Positions 35,086 through 45,941 of a stretch of DNA of 64,000 nucleotides are shown here, one piece after another. Location: contig OX579633.1 in assembly GCA_951230915.1 (NCBI GenBank), positions 22,788,574 through 22,852,573 of the forward strand. Reading direction: 5' to 3'. The position numbers and the translations under genes are program-made. Below the pieces are notes generated by a model. The model was not told the DNA's origin. It did no database searches and was given only the letters and a program-made list of their open reading frames with translations. Every line of letters starts with the position of its first letter. Within the stretch, counting starts at the first letter, position 1. The stretch is from Antitrichia curtipendula (Eukaryota > Streptophyta > Bryopsida > Hypnales > Leucodontaceae).

Positions 35086-36133
35086 CCATGGACAATGTTC
35101 TACATCCAAAATCACTCTAAAATCACCCTTAGGACACCACAATGGCTTTTAATTTAGCCCTAAAGAGTAAGCCTAGCACACAATGCCATAGCATGCACAC
35201 CACATCTTCAGATATATTGATTCAATTGAACTTCCAATTCATCATAAATCCCAAGGTTTACCATTGGGACATAATTTTTCCCAAAAATCACCATTAGGGC
35301 ACCACAATGGGCCCTAAATGAGACCTAACTTAAAAATTCAGCACTCAACTCTCATACGACCATTCCCTTATGCATTTGAACTTCCACTCTCAAGTAATCA
35401 TACAACCATTCAACCCTAACCATAGTACCTGATTGGAGTTCAATCAATTCATGGAAACGATCACCACCGCCTCGTCCGTGCCCCGATTAGGTCGAGTTCA
35501 GGCTTTTTGGAAAGCCAGCTTAAAGACTCCATTCCTCTCTAGAATTCAGCACGTTTGTCTTTACCATTCTCTCGCTATGGATTGCCAAAGTTGGCAATCT
35601 AGGCACCTAGTCAGCACCCTGAAAATTCAACCATTTCCCTTCTCCAAACTCCATTTTCTTCCCCAATCATGACTTTAAGGAAGAACCTACTCGACAAATT
35701 GTCTTACACGATTCCCTAGTTAGTTGCTACCTTCTCCCTTCACAATTCATATAAAAATGCTCATACCTCACAAGTTGCTCTCAAAACATACATACACACA
35801 AAAGTCGAGAGAGAGAGAGAGAGAGCTTGGAACCCTAATTTTGCCTATATCCAACACCCTAGCGACTAATTTTCCTAATCACATTCATCCCACACTAGTG
35901 TACTGTTAAAATTGCTAATTTATTGTAAAATGCACTAAATTAGTGAAAATTGCGCTACTTTGGTGTAGATTGCGCCAATTTAGTGCAAACCCCCCTAAAT
36001 TATTGTATTTTTTCCAATCTTATTGTGTTTATCCTTTTTCAGTGTTTTTAACACTATTCTAGCATTCTAGTAGTAGTTTTAAGTTTACTAACTTGTTTTG
36101 TGTTTCTTTATATTTATTATTTTTTGTGGTTTT
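35086..36133. other. Non-coding stretch with small repeats
   Basis: A block AAAATCACC..TTAGG.CACCACAATGG occurs at about 35108 and again at about 35278. A GA dinucleotide run lies at about 35807-35825. From 35920 to 36000 a run of TTAGTG.AAATTGCGC-like words repeats loosely. There are no genes. Confidence 0.45.
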
Positions 36134-37465
36134 TAACCTCTAACGGACCAGCATGCGTTTTTTGTCAGTATAGAAATTTTGGGCAGGTACTTGTGACTGG
36201 AGATTTTTATAATTTGGCTGAAATTTTGAAAAAAATTGTGTGCGAGGAATATCTTTCATATGCACTAAATTTCATGACATTTTGAAATACAAGCCAAAAG
36301 TTATGGCCTAATATTTTACTTTATTTCTTGGCCGGGCAGTCCGGTCAGATAAAAAAAAATCACTTTTCTCATAAACAAAAATTTGAAATTGGTTTTTTAG
36401 AGTCAGAGTTATATATATGTGGAAAAGTTTTTAATCATTCCATTTTGACCAATGAGTCAAAAGTTATGAGGAGTTTTAGTTTGTGGGTAGTTATGGAATC
36501 TCTACTCTAAAATAAACTTTGAAGTCCTTTATCTTACTCAATTTTCAATATTTTTTGAAAAAAATAAAACTATAGGATGTAGATTGCTTATTGCAACATT
36601 TCAATCATTGGTATTGGCATTTTTCAATTCCGTTATTAAATTCTTAACAATTTTATATTTTAAATCTTTCTCTACTTCTTTCTACTTACTATTTTTTTCC
36701 TACATGTTGTACAATTCCAAATGATGTGAAATTTTTAAAGCATGGAGCACTACAAAAAAATAGTGAATAAATGACTGCGATGAATGATTGCAAAACAGTC
36801 ATTTAGGACATTTTCGACTGCATCATGACTTCCGGACCTGAAGTCATTGTGGACAGGTGTGTGACTGCAGTGACTGGTAGTTTATTATCACCATCTTGGA
36901 TGAAAAAGGGATGACAGAGTCTACGTGGCACTTGTGATTTTGGGGCATTTTGGTCAGAAAGTGTAGGCTACTGCCCATTTCAGTACAAAATTTTGGAGAT
37001 GCGGCATGACGTCATCAATTTTGGAGTCACTCTGGAGTCACCATGGAGTCACCATGGAGTCATTGACACGTAGACATGGATTGACACATCAGCACCCTTT
37101 GTAATTATTTCAAAGTCATTCTGTAGTCACGAAAAGTGCTCCACATGGTTTGAGTGGTAATTTCCTAAAGTCATTTCTAAGTTGAGGGTGAGTTATTTTA
37201 GAGTCATTCTACGGGTATGGAAAATTTCTTGGTTGCTGACACATGGCGATGTGATGATTTATTTGCGAGTTACTGTGCAGTTAGGGTTGAGCTCACTATA
37301 TATAGATATTAAATGCAATTTTATTTTGTGGCAATGTGTGCAAAAGAAATATATTAATAATTGTATGGGATGTAGTCACTCCACAATCAGATATGAATAC
37401 ATTCAGAATTTTATAACAATACACCATACACAATAATTTTGTATTGCACAATATACCACATACAG

Positions 37466-37553
37466 TACACCATATGCCATACACAATTCATTATATATAA
37501 TACACCATATGCCATACACAATTCATTATATATAATACACCATATGCCATGCA
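37466..37553. repeat. 35-bp tandem repeat, about 2.5 copies
   Basis: The unit beginning TACACCATATGCCATACACA recurs at 37466, 37501 and 37536, exactly 35 bp apart, the last copy being partial. It lies inside the outer CACTA element. Confidence 0.85.
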
Positions 37554-38304
37554 TCATTCCAAAGTAACTTAGTGTGTCAGTACGAATAGAAGAATTGGCA
37601 AGCCTTTTATAGAAGTAGGATAGTAGTTGGCAAGACAAAGCTTGTGGGATATGTAAAATGCAGGAGTTGCATTACAAATGCTATTTCGAACCTCAGTGAG
37701 GCATAGTATATGAACTTTTTTCAAAAAACTTTGAACTGATGAAAGTTAGAAGATCATTGTCACCTTCACCTCCAAAAATCCGTTTCAGATTTTGAGCCTT
37801 AAATCAAAACTTATAGACAAAGATTAAAAAAGATTAAAAAAGGATTGACATAGGAAGAGTAATAGACTTTTGACTAGTTGTTTGGCAGTCACACAAAGTC
37901 ATTTTGTAGTAGAACCAGAGTGGTGATGTTGTCATTTTGTGGTAGAACCAGAGTAAAAAAATGGGACTTAATAATTACTATTGGGTCTTTTCTAGATACC
38001 TTAGTGTATGTTTATTGAAATTCTTAATATTTCAAATGTGAATCATATGAAGTGTTCAAAACTAGTGCAATGGCAATGGCACACATTTCTAGAAGTATTG
38101 GAGGCATATCAATAGGAATTTAAATAAATCATAGAAATGAACTCTAAAGAAAAAAATAGTATACATGAACAAAAAAAAAGACCAACAACAATGCATCATT
38201 TCACAATAAGATTAAAAAAACAAAAGAATATTGTATTAGAAAAAGATGTTTAAGAAGAAATGAATAAGATAAACCTAGGGGAAGCACTCCTTGTGTTTAT
38301 ATTA

Positions 38305-38560
38305 TTAGCAAACCACATGCAATAAAGGCTTTGGACCCTCTACTTCTTGAATATTGATGCAATGGTCAACAAAATGTATTTTCAATAAATATTTGAGTTG
38401 AACTACATGTCAATATGAGTCATTTCCCTTCATTCTTCAATCTTTCTGAAAGTCATATTATATATTATTTGAGGTGAAAGTTTACAACAATAGAAATTTA
38501 AGACTTTATTGTTGTAAACTTTCTTAAATCAAAATTACAAGTTGAATTTATTATTAGGAA
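38305..38560. mobile_element. MITE family 1 fragment inside the outer CACTA element
   Basis: Blocks TTTGGACCCTCTA, GAATATTGATGCAATGGTC and TTATATATTATTTGAGGTGAAAG match the interior of the copies at 17409 and 28232 in the same order. Both ends are missing. It is followed by a TA dinucleotide run at 38611-38641. Confidence 0.55.
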
Positions 38561-38607
38561 AAATTTCAGCTCTAAAAAAGGCTGCAAGTTTTGCACCCCC
38601 ATGGTGC

Positions 38608-38644
<37 letters not shown>

Positions 38645-39639
38645 GATGTTTTTTTTTTTAAATTTAAAATTTTGAATCTAACGTGGTACTACTGATGCCT
38701 TGTCAACACTACATGAAATTGACAATTAATAAATATTTTTAAAAATATTTTGATTTTTTTTCCAATTTTTCCAATTTTTTTTGGAATTGCACCATGGAGG
38801 TGCTCAAATTGAATTCTTAATAGCCTCATTTTTGATGATGTGAAACGTGATGGAATATATCGTTCCACTCTTGAAACTATATTGAACATTAGGAAGGTGG
38901 TAGAAAGCCTATACTTGAAGTCCACCAAAATAATGGCGTATTCCAGTGGTGGTCTCTATGAGGGACCTTCTTTCATTTTAAATGTTTATTATCACTACAA
39001 AGAAATCAATGAATAAATGACTAGAGGGACTGACTATAAAGTGACTATATGTCCGGAACAACTAAAGAATGTCTTAAAATTCCATAATTGCACCAGCGCT
39101 GGGGCAACATCATTGGAACAGTCATTTGGCAGTCATTTTCCTGAACCACGGATGTGGGTGCAATGAAAGTAGAGTTTCATCTATGACTTTCAGTTCTCCC
39201 TGGGAACGAGATGAACGTCAGGAACTGAGGTTTACGGTGCAGCGCACGCCTTAGTCATTGAAAAGTCACTTGAAGTCACCAAAATACACTTTGCATGTCT
39301 TAAACGTGAATAAGAAATGACTTCAAGGATTTGGGTGGTTCATGCTGCCCACTCTGGCGGACTTCGGGCAACCCAAAAAAAAATGGAGCATGTACCTAGT
39401 CTAGGACTTTGAAGATGCGGCTTTCGGTAACTTCAATGAGATTCAGAAATGACTAGGAAATGACAAAGTGCTGAATGAATTGATTTACACTGCCACCATC
39501 GGGTCGATGAAGGGGCTAACGTGGACAACAGTCATTCCGGGGCTACTAGTATGCGACTTCGACGTTTCTACCGAGCGACTCCAAAATGACTGACATGTGA
39601 GCGTAGTTTACACGGTGCACGTCCAGTACATAAAACACA

Positions 39640-40100
39640 TTTAAAATGAAAGAAGGTCCCTCATAGAGACCACCACTGGCGTATCGCCATTATTTTGGTG
39701 GACTTCAAGTGTAGGCTTCCTAACCTATTCCTAATGTGCAATATAGTTTCAAGAGTGGAAGGATATATTCCATCACGTATCACATCATCAAAAATGATCA
39801 AACAGCAAGCTCCTTGGTCCAAAGTCACCACAAATATCTTGTCAAGGATCATTTGCGAGAACTTCGTCTCAATATTTTCACTTCGGAGGCCACTAAGGGT
39901 CAGAGATGTGAGAAATTACCACAACAAAAAAGCAACGAATCAAACAATAGAGAGTCTGCTCGAGTAAGGTGTCGTATAATGAAGATAGATGGCAATGCAG
40001 AACTGGATATTCTTCTAATTTTTCCCTATAAATATTCAAGGCTTCTTCTAAATTCTTGAAGGACTCAAAATAGGGTATGCTTTTTCTAAAAGGAGTGCCA
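39640..40100 (-). pseudogene. Duplicated 3' part of the CACTA transposase gene
   Basis: The peptide LEEALNIYREKLEEYPVL (about 40020-40075) parallels VEEAFCMYREKLEENPVL further upstream (about 40265-40320), so a piece of the gene's 3' end is present twice. The stretch continues with CCLIIFDDVIRDGIYPSTL (about 39750-39806) to near 39661. A CACTAC motif with TGACT words at 40105 lies between the two copies and may be an old internal terminus. The same 39640-39800 segment also lies, inverted, just outside the inner element. The function of this tail is unknown. Confidence 0.45.
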
Positions 40101-40177
40101 AATTCACTACTACAAACGACTGTCCATGATGACTTCCATTTTTCTTCCAAATGACTACTACAGTCATCTGTCAGTCA

Positions 40178-43100
40178 TCAACCAGTCTTTGTGGACCATG
40201 ACTTGTAGGTACTGAAATCAATGCTCAAGGTACTCATACGTTGCCTAAGTACCAATGTCCATAGAACTGGATTTTCTTCTAATTTCTCTCTGTACATGCA
40301 AAAGGCTTCTTCGACATTTTTTGTGCTAAAAAGGACGGCTAATGCTCTAATCACTTGTACATGCTCTACAGAGCGCAGCAGGTATGAGCGCTTCATGTAT
40401 CGGAATGACACTAATATCCTGCCCATGCTAACAAGTTCTCTTCCTCCGACAATTCTATGGCCCCAATTAAATTGACTGTTTTGGTTGGAATTGGCAGGTT
40501 ACGGGGAGCTCTTAGCCCGTCACTCTCCACTATTGTGTTTATAAATGCATCGGATGTGTCAACAACCTCTTGTCGAGCTCGTGCCTCTTTCCGTAGCACA
40601 AGTTTCCACCCCGGTCTTCCTGTAATGTCTGAAAAGAAAACTTGAGTAGCTTGGCTTGGGAAAATGAACGGGTCTGCCAAACGAGGCAATTTGTGCCGAA
40701 AGTTCACTACGAGGAATCCAGCCTCGTCCTTCGTATACGTAGGGTTACCTCAATTGTCTATGGTTTTCACCCACTCACAATGCAGCAGAATTATTTTTGT
40801 ATTCAATGCACCATAATCCAGTTCAAATACATCTTGAAGTACTCCCACGTAGTTCAAAGAGGATTCCTCAACATTTCCAGCAGTCTCGTGGAAAACAGAC
40901 GCTACCCCGCTGTTGTAATTCAACAAGTGTCTTGTACTGTCATCCTCCACTCTAAAGTGGAGGCCAAATGCTGTGACTTGTACATATCTAGTAGCTCTCC
41001 AGGACGGCTTCTTGCTGAGGAGAAAGCGGTCTATGTGCTCTGGGTTATGCAAATCCAAGTCCGACTCTCTGACTTTGCGTTTCCGGATTCTCTTGTGATT
41101 TAGTCCTCCACATCCTGGACAATCCAAGGAAATACAATTAAACCCAGAAGCAGACGGTCCCCACTCCAAAATAGACCCAGTAGGACGCACTATGTAGACT
41201 TCAGGAGTAATTCTCATCAGGCAGTGGAAGGGCTATGACTTCTCCGTGACTTGAAGTAGTCACTTCTATGTCGACTGCGAGTCATTCAGCATCTGCAAGA
41301 CCTGAAAATGACTACATTACAACTAATGCAGAATTACACAAGATTCCAGGTCTAAATGTCCCTAGCTTATACAAAAGACTTTACAGTTGAGCTATACTAG
41401 GGATTAATGTATTACAAGGAAGAGTGAACTCCTTAACTTACATGAAGGATTCTTGCATGGCTGCAGCATTGGAAAGCACATAGTGGTGGGCCACATCTCT
41501 CAACTCGGAACTCATCACGTACAGCTTTCCTACCCCTTGCAAAACTTTCTCAGCATCTCCATATTCTTCGTCTTCGTCCCATACACGCCTGTGAGAGCCC
41601 TCAAAGCTGTGCAGGTACTCCGTAATGAATCCAATGCATTCATCTTTCAAGTACCCCTCTGCCATGCATGCCTCTAGTCGTGCCATGTTTCGGACGTGGT
41701 TCTTCAATACTTTCATGTAGCGCTCCACTGGATACATCCACCTTGCACTAACTGGACCACACAAGTCCAACTCCTTTGCCAAATGGTATGGGAGATGAGT
41801 CATTATGTCAAAAAATGAAGGTGGAAATTCGATCTCCAAAAGGGCCATGCTCTCTGCCACATCTGCTTCTAGAGACGGAAAGTCTGCTGGATTGTATACC
41901 TTTGTGCCCAAGCGACAAAATACCCCTGCACATTCTTATAATAGCCATACGAGGTCCTGGTTCCATCAGATCACGAAGAGCTAGTGGCATGATCTGCTGC
42001 ATCAGAATATGGTAATCATGCAACTTTAGGCCACCAAAATTCTTCTTGCGGAGACACTTGCTTAGGTCTGACGAGTACCCTGCGGGCGTTTTCAAATCTT
42101 TTATGCACTTGACAAACTTCTCAAACTCTTGTTCGAACAAAACATAAGATGCTTGTGGCTTCACCATCTTCCCTGCCTTACGTGGATGTGGAGCAAGCCA
42201 CAAGTGCTTCCTCACATTTCGGCGTTGTAGATCCCTCCGCACTTTCACTGTGTCCTTCTTCCCTGATATGGTTTTCAGAAAGTTCTTGGCTAGATTCATT
42301 TCGCAATGCATGAGGTCAAGCGTGTAGCGAATGAAAAGATACTGGCAGTGCAGACATGACCAACAGATTAGGTACAAGTCCACAGTTACAACCTGGTCAC
42401 ATACTAGTCATTTCGTAGTCAAACCTTCACATATCCATGTAATGGTAACTTGAAAATGACTTGGGAGGAACAAGCGGGTGACTGGAAAGTCACGTACAAG
42501 TCCATCTAATGATTTCTGCTCAGAAAGGCCAAAACTGGTAATCTTACCCTCCAGTATGGCAATCTAAATAGAATGCTCAGCCGCTTGAGGCCAAATTTTT
42601 TGGAGGGGTCCCTTGCGGCACCCTCTCTGTTTCCGGCAGCTTTCCATGCCTCACACTGCAGTGCGTGCTGCATTTGCTCTTCCACAGTCACAGTCCGGGG
42701 TTTCGAGCGGTTTTCCATTAATCCGTCGAAGTGGTCCTTCATACCTTTTGATCTGTAAGGATGATCTTCAGGTAGCCATCGACGAGTCCCACCGTAAGTT
42801 TGCTTGGACAGTTCAATAGAATGCTCAGCACCAAGGACACACTGCATACCCTTGATGACTGAATCCTCTAACTGTGCCATACCTTGGGAAGTCATGTACA
42901 GTCCATAGCAACATGGCACGCAACTGAAAAGCCTTTTCACCTGCATCCTTAGTGAAGTCATGGGTAGGGACCCCGGCCCAAAGCTCCAACAACTCCTCCA
43001 CTAGTAGCTCTAAATATACGTCAAACATGTCACCCATCACGGACTCCCTCCCTGGAATTAAGAGTGCCAACAAAATGAGAAACTTATTTGTACTCAACCA

Positions 43101-44354
43101 AGGTGGAAAGTTGTAGTTCAATAGCAACACTGGCCATGTTGACCATGATGTCCTATTTTGCTTGTAAGGGTTCACTCCATCAACTGCTAAGGCAAAGTGA
43201 ACATTCCTAGGATCCCGTGCAAATGAGGGATCTACATTTTCCTCGAAATGCTTCCAAGCTTTGGAGTCACAAGGATGCCTGACGAGGCCATCACCTCCGT
43301 CACGGTTGCTCCGATTCTCTGCATGCCAAACCAAGAGCTGCGAGATTTTTGGACTCATGAACATGCGCTGCAGTCTGGGAATGATGGGGAAGTGGCGCAG
43401 CACTTTCACTAGAAAACAACGCCGCTCCTCGTCCCGGTATCTGCGACTGCCACACTTGGGACACCGTAGGTCTTCCTCATAGGGCCCATGAAAAAGCACA
43501 TAGCCTCGTTCACATGCATGGATGGTATTGTACGTCAAACCCAATTTCCCTGTCAAGGCCTGCGCTGCGTAGTAGTTTCGAGGCAAGTTATTGTTCCTTG
43601 GTAGGAGATGAGAATGCAAAATGCTGAACAATTTGTTGGCGCAGTGGTTGCTTACACCATGCACAGTGCACAAATTCATCAACAAGACCGTTGCCGCGAG
43701 CTTGCTCAAAGCAGCTCCATCGTACAGAGGCTCTAGGCACCCTTGCAATGCCCTGGCATCAAAGCTTCCGTCATTGTGAACTCCATCAGTGCTTGCACCT
43801 GGAGGACGGTGGTCGTCAATGTCAAGTCTGTCAGTCCCTTCCGAGGAAGGAGGATGCTTGTCATGACATTCCTCAGCCTCCGCTGCATCACCGTGGAACA
43901 CCTCCATGCACTCGTCGTGGATAGAGTCCACCGTCGAAAAGGCATTCCTCACTTTCTCTTGAATTCTTTCGGCCAAAAATGTTGGAGCGTCCACTAGATT
44001 CAATGCCTGATTTAGCATGCCTATCGTGTCAACATCAACATCTAGGGCGTCCATGTCGGATGCTGCCTGTCTATGCGGTCCCCAAATTTTTTGCTCCCAC
44101 TCCTCATCAGAGGAATCCCTTGTGCCTGGGCCTCTCCAAATGCGGCAATCCGGATGCCTTCCATGACGTACAAGGTGAGCCTGAATGTTCTTCAGGAGAA
44201 GTCTCTTACGACCTTTGCACTTCGTGCAAGGACAATGCAGCTTCTTTACATTGTACTCTCTAGCTTGTTGTAACTTCCTCAGCCAGAGGCGCTCATCTCT
44301 AAGTCTCTGTCTGCCGCTGTCAAAGAATGGAAGCCTAGCGGAAATCATCTTCAC
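40178..44354 (-). pseudogene. CACTA transposase, TNP2 type, with DUF4218 and DUF4216 regions (frameshifted)
   Basis: Start ATG at 44354. A transposase-associated Cys motif (LHCPCTKCKGRKR, about 44230-44260) comes first. The TNP2/Transposase_21 core follows, with WKHFEENVDPSFARDPRNV, LAVDGVNPYKQ and LLIPGRESVMGD, up to SHQGYAVCPWC at about 42830. After a frameshift there, the frame continues GAEHSIELSKQTYGG to an intron from about 42547 to 42345. Then come IRYTLDLMHCEMNLAKNFL, a second shift near 41905, and a DUF4218-like part (FPPSFFDIMTHLPYHLAKEL, about 41800). A further intron leads to a DUF4216-like part (YVGVLQDVFELDYG, about 40830, and QATQVFFSDITGRPGWKLVL, about 40630). A last frame change lies near 40430. 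The gene belongs to the inner element and encodes the enzyme that cuts the CACTA ends. The shifts mean this copy is probably inactive. Confidence 0.78.
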
Positions 44355-44942
44355 CGGTTTGGCAAATTTGTTACCATGTCTTGCACAGAGCCGAAAGCGA
44401 GAGGGTAATGGAATAGAACCTGTGAAGGTATGGCCGCAGCAGGACTTATTTAGCCTCCATCAGTGATACCTTGTACTTCTGAGAAATGCGAGTCGCAGTG
44501 CGGCCTTCAGCATTCACTGGCGTCTTTCGTAACTCTTCAATGACTCCAGAAGTCACTGCGTAGTCGAAAAATTACACAGGTAAATGACTGACATATGTCT
44601 TCACAGCATGAATTCAGTGTAACTAGGTATTGGCGTCGACAGAGTTTTGGCATATGCAGGTGTAATTAGAAACGTAATTAAGTCTTTCACTTCCACTCTC
44701 TCAGTGAACGTGGATTGTACTCGAATGCAAATCAGACTGGATCAAGGCTACCGCATGTTCTCAAATCGCCAAAATGTTGATTACTACTGTCAGAATCCTC
44801 AATTTAATGACGAGCCGCCGGTAACCAACGACGCTCATCAAGAGAGAGCCTTCCATCACCTATCGCGACAATACCTCATTTCCTCCTTCTAATTAGAGTT
44901 AACCACAGCGGCTCACTCTCTCTCTCTGCTACTATTGCTAAG
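44355..44942. promoter_or_regulatory. Divergent promoter region of the inner CACTA element
   Basis: This is the space between the minus-strand transposase start and the plus-strand second gene. It contains TGACT/AGTCA words (GAATGACTCC and AAGTCACTGCG at 44540-44560, AAATGACTGAC at 44581) like those at the element ends, the kind of site bound by the TNPA-like regulator in known CACTA elements. A pyrimidine tract with CT repeats is at about 44908-44925. Confidence 0.4.
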
Positions 44943-45197
44943 GTGAAGGAGCAACCGCCTGCAAACGAGGACGACACTAAAGCGGTGGACTGGGTGATCG
45001 GGCAACTTGACGGGAGATTAGGATTCATCGTGAACCCAATCGTGACGGGAGAGCGTCCAGAAGACTTACACCGCATAATGGAAGCACCGACGAATAGTCC
45101 ACCGCCTCAGAAGGGAATGTACGAACTGTTGTGTGACGAGAACGTCATCCGGGTGCAGCAGATGGCCGCTCCAGCCTTGGCAGCGAGAGCGGAGCTG
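44943..45197 (+). CDS. Possible first exon of the second CACTA gene
   Basis: An ATG-less stretch just upstream (ATTGCTAAG) runs into an open frame with KEQPPANEDDTKAVDWVIG and QKGMYELLCDENVIRVQQM. It ends at GCGGAGCT with a good GTAAGT donor at 45198. The composition looks coding. It could be the 5' exon of the mosaic second gene or a separate small product. No domain is recognised. Confidence 0.35.
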
Positions 45198-45941
45198 TAA
45201 GTTTCCGACCCCTTCCCCTCAACAAAGCTTGATAAGATTTCTTTAAGCCAGTACGCATTCAACCCGCGACGAAGGACTTGTTCCTGCCTGCGTTGTAATT
45301 TGAGCTCCACGGATTTGCCATGTTCATGTGCTTATAAATGCAAGAGTTCAAGGTTTGCAGAGGACTCCTGAGTATGAGCAAAAGTACCGTTGTTGTTTGA
45401 ACCTGTCCCTTGCACGATTTTCGAAGCACAGAGGCGGCGCATTCATAGGGTTTTCCACACCCAACGCTGTGTCCCAAGGATTCATTTGCCCAGAAGTCAT
45501 AAGTCTATCGTTCATGAGAACCTTCGAAGTTGGATTTTATGTCTCTAGGCTTGTTGGTGACTCCGTCAGAGTCACATGACAGTCATTTGTGAGTCATTAA
45601 CTAGTCACATTCCAGAGACATGCTTGAAGAAGCCATGTTCACGATGTGGCCGCCACGTAGGAGCCGGCATGGTCGTCTTCTTCCCTTGAGAACTGTGTCC
45701 TATTTTAACCCTAAACCCTGTCCAAGCCTGCCTTGTTGCCCGGAGTCAGTGCACGCTAGTGTCAATCTTCCGTCAAGCTTTTGTCATCGCTGAATGTCTT
45801 TTCTTGCTGAGGCCGTATCTCTCACTGGCGTATCGCCAATTTTTCTGGATGTCGGGGCAGGGATAAAGCGATTGCCAAGGCCCAGGGTAGTAAGCGGACT
45901 CCTACTTCTGGAAACCGCGACGGAGTTGTGCGGAGGAATTC

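Noticed and set aside
37880..37960. Two GTCATTTTGT.GTAGAACCAGAGT blocks that resemble a CACTA end
   Set aside because: The blocks lack a proper GTAGTG terminus and have no partner end or target duplication; treated as chance similarity or decayed subterminal repeats.
38611..38641. TA dinucleotide run
   Set aside because: An ordinary microsatellite in AT-rich DNA; no link to an element end or a gene.
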